Below are positions 20,945-33,368 of a DNA stretch of 64,000 bases, piece by piece. How positions within the stretch are numbered: position 1 is the first letter of the stretch; each line of letters begins with the position of its first letter. A program made the translations under genes and the position numbers. The stretch comes from Ilyonectria destructans (taxonomy: Eukaryota > Ascomycota > Sordariomycetes > Hypocreales > Nectriaceae), in contig JAHEWK010000006.1 in assembly GCA_020740775.1 (NCBI GenBank), positions 2,852,001-2,916,000 on the forward strand, written 5' to 3'. The notes below the pieces were generated by a model. It searched no databases. It was not told the origin of the DNA and was given only the letters and a program-made list of their open reading frames with translations.

Positions 20945-23900
20945 CTAAATCTCCTTCATCCTCCTCCACAAGTCGCCCAAGAAGTTCGCATCCACTGCGG
21001 GGCACTTGTCTTCGGCGTTGGGACTCAAAGTCTCCAAAAGGTCCATCGTCCGCCTGTTGTCCAGGCTGAACATGACATATCCAGTGGTGAGGTACTGCTT
21101 CAGGACCTCGTTTCTGACAGTCTCTCCCGCAGAGTCCTCTCCCCCAGCTGGCTCCATAGCCTTCATCCATTCCTCGAGGGTGACGATTTCCGCCTTTTGA
21201 TGATCCGATCGAATGTCCGCGATGACTTGCGGAAGATCCTTGAGCATGAGCGGGCGAGGGTTGGTGATGTGGTAGATTTGAGGCATTGTGTACAGCTCGG
21301 GGGGGTTGATGGCCGAGAGAGCCGCCTTCTCCGAAGTGAGAGTGAAGAAGTTGGAAGCAAGCCAATCGACCGGGATCACATCGACGGCGAAGCTAGGCTG
21401 CTCAGGAGTGCCAATTTGAGGGACCATTCCAGACTCAATCATACTCAGGATGACCCGCATCGTAAACTCGTCACCAGCGTCGAGCGTACCGTTGCCCCGA
21501 GATGCCGCAGTCAGTGCCGAAGCACGGGTGATGGTGACGGGGAATCCACGCTCGGCGGCCTTGACAAGGATGTTCTCTGCCACCCATCGAGTCTTAAAGT
21601 AGCCTGCCTCATCTTCAGTCGGGGGAGAGAAGTGTCGGCTATCTTCCTCCGCGGTGACATAGTCTTCTCGGGATCGCTTCGAGGCGGTCCAGGTCTGCAG
21701 GTGGGCAACCGACCAGGTCGAAAGGTAGTGGATGTCGGAGAGGTGGGATCCAATGCCAGACAGTCGAATGATGTCGAAGATGGGTGTAACATTGACCGGC
21801 TTCAAGGAGGTGTAGGTCTTCAAGAGAGAGACATGGCCACCGAGATGGTAGATGGCCTGGACCTTCTCGCCAAGCTCTCGGAACGCCGACTTGGACAGGC
21901 CAAAGTTGGTTTGGCTGAGCGTTCCTGGAACACACTGGACCTGGGAATGGATCATGGACGCGGAAAACTTGCTGTTGAGGAGGCCATACTTCTCAAGCAG
22001 GTCGACAATGAGGGGGACTTCGAGTTTCTCCATCGAGCCAAGTACATAGACGGTCGCCTCGGGCTTTGAGAGAAGGATTTCAGACAGCAGGTGTAGGCCA
22101 ATGAAAGAATCGCCTCCGGTCAGGAGGAAAGTGTGCAACTCATCGCGATCAACACGAGGGGTGCCGTAGCGAGGGATGTACTGGCTGGTGTTGGGCAGGT
22201 TCGTCTCCACGTTCCAGCTGAGGACATTCTCGAATCCGCGCTTCTTGCCAGGGCTACCACCCTTTGAGCGCCTAATGAAGGCACAGACAGCAGCAGCCGT
22301 GGGCTCTCGGATCAAGGCAGGAAGAGGAGGGGCAATCTTGAACTGTTTCTTGACCTTTGCCTGGAGTCTCACGAGGAGGATGCTGTTGCCACCCTTTTCG
22401 AAGAAAGAGTCCTCGAGGCCAATGTCAACGCCGAGGGTAGTCCGGAACAAGGCAAGAATGGAAGTCTCAAGTTCGTTTCCATCTCCGTTTGCCAGGGTTT
22501 TGTTGGCCTTGTTTGCGATCACTGCAGAGCCGGGATGAAAGAGGTCCAAGGATCGGCTGAGGAGGTTGCGTCGGTCAACCTTTCCGCCGATGGTGACAGG
22601 AAGCTTTTCGAGGAACTCATATCCGCTAGGCAGCATGTAGTCATTGAGGAAAGCCTTAACTCGTCGGTGAAGCTGAGACACGATCGTGGCCTTGTCATCT
22701 CGGCTGACTCGAGTCTTGGGCACCAAGTAGGCAACCAGCTTCTGCTCATCAGAATCCACAGTTCGGGCCACGACAGCAATGTCAATTAGTCCCCAGCCTT
22801 TCTTCAGGGACTGGGACTCTTTGAAAATGGCCTGCTCGACCTCTCCAAGATCGAGGCGGAATCCTCGAAGCTTGATCTGCTTGTCGCCGGCAATTCGGCC
22901 GTGAAACTCGAGCTGACCATCAGGGCGGAATCGACCGCGGTCTCCAGTCTTGAACATTCTGGTCCATCCGCTCTTGCGATCCTCCTCGGAAGCAAAGGGA
23001 TTCTCGACGAAGGATTTAGCATTAACACTCGGGCGGTTACGGTAACCAGCACCGACTTGAGCACCACCAACCACGAGCTCGCCAATCATACCAGTAGGGA
23101 CAGGATTTCCTTTGGTGTCGAGCAGGTAATGGCGGCAGTTGTCCATGGGATAACCGATAGGCAGACTGACAATGTTGTCATCGGGGCAGTCAATCTTGGC
23201 AATGGAAGTCTGGACAACCAATTCGGAGGGAGACCATGTGTTGTACAGGGTAGCTGGCGTTCCAAGATCGTAGAAGGCCTTGGCGACTCGAACTGGGAGA
23301 CGCTCGCCCGCAGAGTATGCAACTCGGTAGTTGTTGCACTTCTTCAGGGCGTCAGTGTTGAGCTCCATGAGCAGGGAGAATTGAGTGGGTGTGAAGTATG
23401 TGATGGAGACACCCTCGTTCATCATGAAGTTGGCGAGTTCGGCCGGGTCTTTGCGAATCTCCCACGATGCAATCGAAACAGTTGCGCCAGCGGTAAGTGC
23501 AGAGAAGATCTGAACGATGGAAAGGTCAAATGACATGGAAGACTGGTGGAGGAAGTTGTCGTTGGAGGTGAAAGCGTAATCCTTGTTCAGCGTACTGAGC
23601 ATAGCTTGCGTGTTGGCCTCGGTCAGGACTACTCCCTTAGGAGTACCGGTACTGCCCTAAAGAATCGTAAGAAACTGGGATATGAGATATAATGCCATGG
23701 AGCATTTTTAACTTACCGAAGTGTAGATCATGTAGAAGGGGTCATTCATTTGTCGTGTGCGTTGCTGGGTAATTGATCGACCGGCGGCGGCAGCATCCTC
23801 AATCATGATGACTCTTGGAGGAGTAATGGCCCTGGCAGCCAAGTCAGAGGCGAGAGAATACTGGCCTGGACCAGCGAGGATGACCCTGGTAGATGCGTCC

Positions 23901-26900
23901 GAAATCATAAAGGAGAGACGATCGGGTGCGAAGTCGGTATCCAGGGCGACATAGCAAGATCCCGTCATCAATGCGCCGAGCATGCCGGTGACGGCTTCAA
24001 TGCCGGGAAGCGCGAGCAGTGCGATGCGGTCACGGGGCTTTACCCCGGACTTGACAAGGATAGAGGCAACGCTCTCAGAGTTCTCGATCAGTTGTCTGTA
24101 GCTGATGCTTTGGCAGTCAGAGGTTTTAATCGCCAGGGCTTGGGGGTGTTGGCTTGCCATCTGAGCAACCCTGTCAAGAACGTTCTGTCCTTGCCAGTGG
24201 TTCTCCTTGGTCTCAGTGTTCCAGTAGGACTTCTTCAGAGTCTCAATCTCCAGAGGTCCGCACATGTTGATCTCTTCCACCGGCTGGCGGTGGTCCTTGA
24301 TGCAGCTCGTGAGGAAGGCGAGGAAGTTCTCGATGAACCGGTCCATGTCGGATTGGTTGTAAAGTGCGGTGGAGTACTCAATCTTGAGATCAAGGCTGTG
24401 CTCGGAGGTCTCCAGGGCCTCAAGTTGCATGTCGGCAGCGGTGGGGATGTCATCCGACTCAATGCTCTCGACAACGAAGTCGGAGGTCTGGTAGGTAGGA
24501 ACGGGGCCGTGAATCTGGTAGTTGACGGCAATCTGACCGACAGGCATGTGGCGACTGGTCTTCTTGACGTTCATGATATCCACGATAGTATCGAAAGGCA
24601 CACCACTGTGGGCCATGGCGTCCAGTGCCCGGGTCTTGGTCGACTGGAAGAGCTGGTCAAATGGAACCTCGCAGTCATCTAGGTCAAAGGGTCAATCATG
24701 CTTTCTAAAGAAGGGGGTGTGGTTCGTCAAGGAGATCTTACCATTGCAGCGAACCGGGGCCAGGTTGACAAAGAATCCCATGAGGGCATCAGTATCAGGG
24801 TGAGGCCGGTTGCCATCTACCATAAGCAGAACGACATCCTTCTCCTCAGAATATCGGTAGATGAAGGCACGGAATGCAGCCAGGATGAAGTGGAAAGGGG
24901 TACCGTTCGACTGCGCAGCAACTCGCTTCATGCGGCTAAACAACTTGGCGTCGAGGTTGGCGTGGACCTTCTCGCGGCGGGGATCGCTCCTCACGGGTCG
25001 GTCGCATTTGGCAAATGGAAGCACCTTGCTGCAAGTAGGCAACTCCTTCAGGGTAGATCGCCACCAGTCCAAGTCAGGCTTCATAAGGTCCGAAGAAAGA
25101 CGGGCGTTGTGCCAGAGAGTAAAGTCGACGTAGTCGAACTCAGGAGCCGAGACCGTGGTAAGATCCTTGCCGGTACGGAAGGCATCGTAGAGTCCAATGA
25201 ATTGGGACATCATGGGGAATAGACTGGCTCGGTCGATGGAGATGTGGTGGGTCATTCCAACGACAGCCCAATCTTCCTCTCCCAGCTTGGCCAAGGAGTA
25301 TGAGGCGACCTCTCCCTCCTCAACGTTCATCTCGATGTTGCGGTTGTACTTGATGAGTTCCTGGAGTGAGTTCTCGGCGTTTGCCTCAGAGCTCAGATCA
25401 CGGTAGTCGAGGCTGAGATCGAAGTCCTCCAGAGGCTGCTGGACTGCGAAGTCGTCACCCTCGTAGTATGCGGTGCGCAGAGCAGGGTTGCGAACGGCCA
25501 TCTCTTGAATGGTCTTCTGCATGGCGGGGAAATCCGGCTTTCCCTTGATGCGAAGGATGATGGGGAGGTTGAGGAACGACTTGTCCTCAAGGAAGCTGTG
25601 GACAAACCAAAGACGAGACTGGAAGGTCGACAAGGGCACAATGCCCGTTGGATCAGACTTGGTCAGCTGGCCCGAAGCCATGACAGAGGACTGGCCGTCA
25701 CTCTTGGTGTTCTCAACCTCAACATCGGTCTTCTTGGCTGACTTATCGGTGTCTTCCTTCTTGGCAGCTGCGCTCGAGGTGACCATCTTGGCAGTCTTGA
25801 CCACCAGGGCCATGATAGAGGCTGCACCAAGAATGTCAAAGAGGGCGATGTCAACCTGGATTTCCTTTCGGAACCACTTTCGGAACTCAACTGCGACGAT
25901 AGAGTCAAGACCGTAGGCCGAAAGGGGGTTGGTGGGAAGAATGGACTCCAGCGGTGTCGCAAGAACGTTGGCAATCTTCTCCAAGAAGCCATCGAGGAGA
26001 ATCTGCGTCCTCTTTTCGATATCCTGCTCCTCGCGAAGGGCTGCAAGAATGTTCTTGGCTTGTTGGTCGTTGTTGCCGGCCTCGAAGTCGTGGTTAGAGT
26101 AAAGGTTTCTCATGATAGGCTTGCTTGCCCAGTAAACGTCTGGCTTGATGAGACCAACACCACTGATGATTTGGTGTGCTGTACAACCTCGGGAGGACAT
26201 CGAGTTCGTGGACTTATCAACCGAAACCGCCTCTTCAAGCTGGTAGAGTAGCTCCTCCTCGTTGATGGTATCCATGCCCATTCTGAGCATGATCTTCTGG
26301 AGCTCCTCGTTTTCGGCAACGACACCAACACCGGTGACTGCTCCTACATTCATGGTCGCACCACTGAGGCCCATCTCACGACGCTTCCTCATGAGGGCAT
26401 CGAGGAAGCAGTTGGCGGCTGAGTAGTTGGCCTGAGCCTTCGAGCCAACAATGGCCGCGACCGACGAGAAGCAGACGAAGAAGTCCAGGTTCATATCGAG
26501 GGTGGCCTCATGGAGGTTCTGGGCTCCTTGGACCTTTGGCTGGCAGCATCGCTGCCACTGGGCAAAGCTCATGGTTTCAAGAGGCACATCCTGAAGAACC
26601 ATGGCGGCTTGAAACAGGCCACCGAGAGAGGCGCCGATGCTGTCAACGCACTCCTTGACATCGGAATACTTGGAGACATCGCCACGGTACACCTGGGTGT
26701 CAACACCGCGCTGCTCAAGCCACTCGACAGTTGCCTTGGCTTCGGGCTTGTCGGCTCCAGAGCGAGAAAGGAAAGCCAACTTCATGGCTCCCTTGCGCAC
26801 CATCCACTGTGAGAGTGTTCGGCCCAGACCTCCCAGACCGCCAACAAGAAGATACGTCTTGGAGGGGCTGAAGAGCTTGGTGTTGCGGTATCCGCTTCGC

Positions 26901-29900
26901 ATGACAGGAACAAGATCATCGGCATGAGGCACAAGGACGACCTAAGAACAATCGTTAGGTAAATTGTTGACAGTAGGAGGTGAGAGGAGAGGTGTGAGGG
27001 GAATATGTGATGGTTTGTGAGGTCATACCTTGCCAGTATGTTTGCCCATCTGCAAAAGTCGGAAGCCCTTGACAACGTCGGCGTAAGAGACTTCCTTAAC
27101 AGTGGCTGGAACTCGGATCTCTCCGTTCGCAATGAGTGAGAAGCACTCCTTGAAGAGTCGCTCTCCCAGGGCTTCGTTCTTCTCAAACATGGTCTAGGAA
27201 CTATCAGTATCTTTTTGTAGAGGGATGGTAGGTGACTTGACTTACCACAAGATCAATGGAGGCGAAAAGAACGTTCTTGCGGAAAGGATCCATTCCAATC
27301 TTGCTGTTCTCGTGAATGTCGCGCTTTCCAATCTCCAAGAAGCGACCGAAAGGTGCGACACAGCTCCAAGAGGCGTGTAGAAGAGGACCAGCCAAGCTGT
27401 TCAGGACGATGTCGACTCCCTTCCCATTGGTGGCAGCCATCACGCCCTTGGCGAATGAGGCATCGCGGGAAGAGAACATCTGATCTTCAGTAAGACCATA
27501 CTGCTCCTTCAAAAGCTGTCGCTTGGCGGGAGAGCCGACAGTGGCGAGGACATGAGCTCCAGCACGCTGCGCGATCTGGACGGCCATTTGGCCAACACCA
27601 CCTGCAGCGGCGTGGATAAGGACGCTCTCGCCCTTTCGAATTCGAGCAATATCCGACAGAGCATACCATGCAGTTCCCAGGATGAGAGGCATGGCGGCAG
27701 CATCAGAAAAGGACATGCTATCCGGAAGCTTGTAGCACCAAGAAGCTGGGTTTCGGACCAAGGTACGATGAGCACCTTGACCAGGGCGCAAGGCCACAAT
27801 TCGGTCACCGACCTTGAAACCAGTGACGGCAGATCCTACATTAGTGACGATACCAGCACACTCATCTCCGAGCTTGAAATCCTCAATGATTCCCATGCTG
27901 GCAGCAACATCTCCTAGAATATGGTTAGATCGCGGATTCTCTGCTGTGACACTGTTCCAAGTGTGGATAGAAGACACTTACTGAAGTTAATAGAGGAGGC
28001 TTTCGTCTCGACCTCGACCTCGTTCTCATTGAGGTCGGTATCCATGATCTCCTCATCCTCGCCGAAGTACAACGTCTCCAGCAGACCTACCTTTCCGATC
28101 TTCAGTGCAAGGGGCGACCTCTTGCCAAGCTCGCCAAAGGCCTCGAGATGAGGCTCCTGGTTAGGGCCATTTCTGAGCTTGCAGTTGCGGTCATCATCTG
28201 CCTCGACACGGGGGATGTAGATGACACCATCACGCTCTGTGAGCTCGTCTTCTTCGATATTCTGACCCAGCATGCCAATGACGTGTGAGGCAACAAGCTC
28301 AGCGGCGGAGTCGCAGCCAAAGTCAAAGGTGACGGCCCGAATGGTGTCATTCTCAGAGCGAGCAGCTCGCACAAGTCCAATGAACATGGCAGACTCTGGT
28401 CGTGCAGCCTCAAGCGTGGCGCCTTCAGTCAACCAGATGATGTTCTTTTGCAGAGAAACGAGCAAGCTCTGAGTTCCCTTGAAGGTGGTCTCGTCAGAGA
28501 TTGGCTCATCCAATCCAGCAAGAACAACAACATTCTCGGAGAGCAAAGAAGCACCGTCCTCGGCAACTTCGGAGAAGGTGGTCAGGTTCATCTTAGCACC
28601 AACCGTCGACTCCAAGGCACTGAGAATGGCGACGGTCCGGGGTGAAGCATCGCCAGTTGGCATGATGACCGAGATCTCCTCAATCGCTGCAGATGAGCCG
28701 GAAACCTTGCGGAACGCGCTGAACTTGGGCGAAGCAAAGATTTCCTCAAGATCAGCTGGGACGAGTTCCTTGTGACCATCGAACAGGATGCGACCATTAT
28801 CCTTCAAGAAAGTAGAAGCATCAGCTCCAGTCTCACTAACAATGACGAGGTCATATGAGCCTAGCTCAGGCTCTGCGTAGCGGACCAAGCCGTTTGAAGA
28901 GTTGACCAAACCGGTGTAAGCTTCTTCGGGAATGCTGCCGCTTGGGGACCAAAGGTCCAGTTGGTTGAAGCGGCGGCGCTCACCCTTTGCAGCTCCAAGA
29001 GTGTGAAGCACCTGGGTTGTGCGTTCAACGTCCGCTGCAAGGTGAAGAATCTTGGTGTCAGGGAATTGGTGGGCAAAGATGTCGACAACCTCTGAGATGC
29101 TCTTTTCCTGTGCATTGGAGAGCATTTCGAAGCATGGCTGCCATCGCTGGCGGTAGAACAGAGTGCGAGGTCCCTGCCCCTCCGGAGCTTCTCGGCCAAG
29201 AGCAGTGACCTCGAGTCCGTTGATCTCCATCATGAGATCTCCGTCCCGGTTCCTCATGAGCAGGTCGTTGATAGCGACACGAGGAGAAGGAAGCTTGGTG
29301 AAAGAGGCAACTAGGAAATCCTTGACATCGGTGGATGATCGCCAGTCAACGAAGTTGCCTGCGATTCTCAAAGTCTTCAGGAACGTTGGCACATAGGGCT
29401 CATCAAGGGGTCGGCCAAGTCGCTGTTCAACAGCATGGAAGATGACATGGAAGAACGAGTCCAAGAGCGTGGGATGCATAATAGTCTCGTCACCAGGAGC
29501 CGAGGGCAAAGCCGAAGGGTCGTAGATCAGGTCTGAGACGGCGAAGCCAAGGCCACTCTCAATGTTTCCCTTGAGAAGACGAAATTTCTCTCCGTATCCC
29601 AAGCCAAGGTCTGCCATGTTCTTGTAGAAAGTCCCGGCAGGCATAGATCGGTTTGTCTTGGTGCGGAGATCGGAGAGCATGGACTGAGTGCTTGAAGAAG
29701 CCGAGTATTCAAGGGGCCCGGCGTTTCCTCTCTCCAGGCTAATGGTACCATGACAGTGGCTGGTGCAGTTGTTGTTCTCGTCGTATGAAAAGACGTTGAA
29801 CTCGTACCAGGTCTCAGAGTGGCTCTTGGCAGACAAAGTCACCGGCTTGAGCTCAAGTAGAACCTCAATGCCCTCATCAGTGTTCGGGATGAGAAGGGCA

Positions 29901-32900
29901 TTCTTGACGACGATGTCCTTCATGTTGATCATCTTGATTTCATCAACTGAATCGGTCCTGTACACGGCTTCAATGGCCATGGTCATATAGCCTGCGCCTG
30001 GGAAGACAATCTTCCCTTCCACAACGTGCTCGTTCAGCCAAGGCAATTCGCTGATACGGAGGTAGTTTCGGAAGAGAGGGTGCTTGTTGACTGATCCAGG
30101 GACTCTGTGTCCAAGAACTGAGTGCCGGAATGGACGTTGGCGATGGTCTCTGATCACACGGGTCTCCGACCAGTAACGTCGATGATCCCAGCTGTAAGTA
30201 GGAAGGCCACTCAGCTTGGCTCCAGTAGATGAAGCAATCAGCGAGCCATCGGTGTCCCGGCTAAGGTTCTGGTTGGCCGCAACAAGGTCAACAGGATAGC
30301 CCAGGCTGAAGAGAGTTCCAGCCATGCTCAGCAGACCCTCGAAATCGGGAACACCACGCGTCAGAGAAGCAATATAAGGGAGGTCGAGCTTCAAGGCCTT
30401 TGTGGTCTGTCGAGATGGTCCCTTCAAGGCCGGGTGGGGACCAATCTCAACCAGGATATCCACATTCTGATCATCTTGCTCGTCCAAAAGGATTCCCGTG
30501 AGAGCATCAGAAAAGCGAACAGCCTGGACCATGTTGGACGCCCAGTAAGAAGCGTTCATGTTCTCGGGGTCGGCGAGACGAGCCGTCACACTCGAGAACA
30601 TTCTGCACTTCGCCTCCTGGGTCTTGAAGCCCTTGTTGGCTTTCAGGGCGTTCTCGTAGGCCGGAGCCAAGGGGAACATGTGGTGCGAGTGGAACGCCTG
30701 CTTGACGATGAGCTGGCGGACGAAGACTTTTCGCTCAGTCAACTTGTCCTTCAGTTCGAGGATAGCGTCTTCGTCACCAGACACGGTCATGGTGGAAGGG
30801 CTGTTCACAGCAGCGATGTTTAGGCGCCCAACGTATGGCTTCAGCTCCTCGAGACACTCGCTCTCAGGGAGGCCAACTGCCATCATGCCTCCAGGGACAC
30901 CGTCTTCATTGCTTTCAGACATGTATCGACCACGGTAGTAAGCCGCAATGAGGGCATTCTCAAAGGACAGGATGCCTGCTGCGTATGAAGCACCCATCTC
31001 GCCGGAGGAGTGGCCGACAACAGCGCTGGCCTTGATACCCCAACACTCAAGCAAGTCAATGATTGCAAGCTGGAGAGCTGTGCATATGGTCTGAGAGTAG
31101 AGTGTCTCTCCAAGCAGAGTAGTCTCCTTGGTCTTCTGGAGCTCTGCGAGAATGGTCCATTCCGGTGCGTCGGGAAGCGCCTTCAAAACAGAGTCACATC
31201 GCTGAATGCTCTGTCTGAAATGAGGGCACTGCTCGAGGAGCTGTCGGCCCATGGCGTGCCACTGCGCTCCCTGGCCGGTGAAGATGAAGCCAAGTCGGGG
31301 TGTGGACTTCTGAGTGGGAGTCCAAGGTGCAGCAGGGCGAGGGGTTGACAGCTGCTCGACCAGAGCAGCAGAGTCCTCGGCCACAACGAAGGAGCGCTGC
31401 GAATGCATAGTACGCCTTGTAGAGAGGCTGTAAGCCAGGTCCTCGATGTTGGAGCCATTGCCGTCTTCGATGTATGTGGCAAGAGTCTCCTCGGCAAGCT
31501 CTCCAGCCTTAGTCGAGTGAGAAGTCAAGGGAACAAGGTAGGGTCTCGAGTGGACCCCATTGGCAATTGGCTCAATGATCTTGACTTGCGGAGTTGTTTG
31601 AGCAAACTCCTCGAGAATGATGTGCGCATTGGTACCTCCGTAGCCGAAGGAGTTGATGCTAGCACGTCGGGGGACACCCTCGGGGACCTTCCATTCCACA
31701 AGGCTTGTGGGGACAGCGATCTTCCAGTTCTCAAAGTCGATGTTTGGGTTGGGGTTCTTGAAGTGCATGTTTGGCGGGATCAATCCGTTCTCAAGAGCCA
31801 TGGTGGTCTTGATGATACCAGCCAAACCAGAGGCACCCTCAAGATGGCCGATGTTGGTCTTGACTGAACCAACATAGAGGGGATCCTCGCGGCCTGGAGC
31901 AAAGACAGCCCCGATGGCGCGGGTCTCGATAGGATCACCAGCAGCAGTGCCGGTTCCGTGAGCCTCGAAGTACTGAGTGTCTCGAGGGTCCAGGCCAGCA
32001 TTCTTGTAAGTCGTTCGGATGAGATCCTCCTGAGCAACAGAGTTGGGGAGGGTGATACCGTTCTTCCTGCCATCGTGGTTCGAGCCAGTGGCGCGGACCA
32101 CGGCTCGAATGTTGTCACCATGGGCGATAGCATCGCTCTTGCGCTTGAGAATGGCGCAAGTGATACCCTCGCCTCGGACGTAACCACTGCCAGATGCATC
32201 AAAGGCGGCGCAGCGACCATTGGTGGAGAGCATACCAAGATCGGTCATCGTAACGAACACGTTGCTGTCATAGTGCAGCGCCGAGCCGACGATGATAGAG
32301 ATCTCAGACTCCCGGTTCTGGAGGGTCTGGTTGCCCAGATGAAAGCAAACGAGAGACGAAGAGCAAGCGGTGTCAATGGTCACGCTTGTTCCATGGAGGT
32401 TGTAGAAGTACGAGATGCGGTTGCTGAGAATCGCATCGCCAGTGCCAGTGACCTGTAATAGTTAGAAAATCGTTCTCAGTGTCGACAGTGCCATGCCTGT
32501 CGCCGAAGCAAGACTTACAGTGTACTTGGGGTAGTATTCCAAGTCCTTGGTCAACATGGCGTTGTAGTCGTTGGTGAAACTACCGCAGAAGACAGAGGCA
32601 CCAGACCCGCTGACCTCCTGGAGGGTGATTCCAGCATTCTCCAGAGCCTCGTAGACGACTTCGAGGAGGAGACGCTGCTGAGGGTCCATCGCCTCTGCCT
32701 CCTTTCCGGAGATACCAAAGAAACTCGCGTCGAAGTTTCCGATATCCTGGTCAAGGAAGTATCCAAAACGAGCGTTGGTCTAAATATTTAGATTAGCGCA
32801 TGTCATGCCTGTAACATTGAATGACTTACAGTTCCCTTGTGGGAAGACTCTGGGTGGTAGAAGCTGTCAATCTTCAACCGATCCTCTGGCATCTTTCGCT

Positions 32901-33021
32901 GGACATCCCGCTGTTCGGAGATGTTCTCCCAGAGCTTGCTTGGAGTGCTAGCCCCCGGAACTCGACAAGCGAGACCGACGATGACACTAGGGTCTTGGGC
33001 TTGATCCTCGACTCGAACCAT
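20945..33021 (-). CDS. hybrid polyketide synthase - nonribosomal peptide synthetase (PKS-NRPS)
   Basis: Core enzyme of the cluster. Exons 33021-32830, 32779-32519, 32452-27982, 27913-27246, 27193-27029, 26941-24742, 24678-23717 and 23656-20945 sum to 3,876 aa in frame. Domains: KS about 10-435 (Cys181, His316, His354); AT 538-860 (GHSSG, Ser633); DH 931-1235 (His960 in HxxxGxxxxP, Asp1149); an eroded methyltransferase remnant about 1262-1375 lacking the SAM-binding Gly motif; ER 1600-1920 with NFRDV and the intact [12 protein letters not shown] nucleotide loop; KR 1940-2150 (GGLGGLG, Tyr2092); ACP (GLDS, Ser2266); C 2350-2790 (HHISIDR, not HHxxxDG); A 2823-3340 ([15 protein letters not shown], Lys3332); T (GGNS, Ser3398); R* 3481-3876 with TGGDSFIG for TGxxGxxG and YxxxR for YxxxK. 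It should build a reduced, unbranched chain, couple one amino acid and release it without reduction, probably as a tetramic acid. Architecture resembles the pyranonigrin/pyranterreone synthetases apart from the ER. The amino acid is not assigned. Confidence 0.95.
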
Positions 33022-33146
33022 TTTGACGATTGATATGGTCTAGCAGCGTAAAAGATCAAGTAATTTTGTTGATAGTTTAGAGCTGAAGAGAATCAAGATG
33101 AATCCGTAGGTTCAGTTTGGTTTGTTGGTTTGTTCTGAAGGGTGTC

Positions 33147-33163
33147 TCGGATTGGAAATCCGA
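33147..33163. promoter_or_regulatory. inverted repeat TCGGATT-N3-AATCCGA upstream of PKS-NRPS
   Basis: Perfect 7-bp arms around GGA, 126 bp before the PKS-NRPS start codon. The same half-site AATCCGAAG recurs as an inverted repeat before the FAD monooxygenase gene (43299-43320) and singly before the regulator gene (40655-40663, as AATCCGAAA). Candidate binding site for the cluster Zn2Cys6 regulator; inferred. Confidence 0.55.
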
Positions 33164-33296
33164 AGTCGTTAATTATCGAAGAGTGGAAATCCAAGGTATG
33201 AGATCGTGGTATCTAGAAGAGTTCTATCGAGTTGTCTGAGATGCTGCCTATGAAAGAGCTGAGAAATGCCGGCAGGAGATAACAAATAGGAGAGAG

Positions 33297-33368
33297 CTGA
33301 GAGAGTTGAGAGAGCTGAGAGAGCTGAGAGAGCTGAGAGAGCTGAGAGAGCTGAGAGAGCTGAGAGAG
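33297..33368. repeat. tandem repeat, 9-bp unit CTGAGAGAG x8
   Basis: Eight head-to-tail copies; the second copy differs by one base (TTGAGAGAG). It lies 276 bp before the PKS-NRPS start, so on the coding strand it is a CT-rich tract (CTCTCTCAG units) in the probable promoter or 5' leader. Confidence 0.9.

Noticed and set aside
20879..22069. 396-codon plus-strand open frame
   Set aside because: It lies antisense to the well-supported last exon of the PKS-NRPS and has no domain. It is a codon-bias shadow.
33297..33368. CRISPR-like array
   Set aside because: It is a simple 9-bp tandem repeat without spacers, in a eukaryotic genome.
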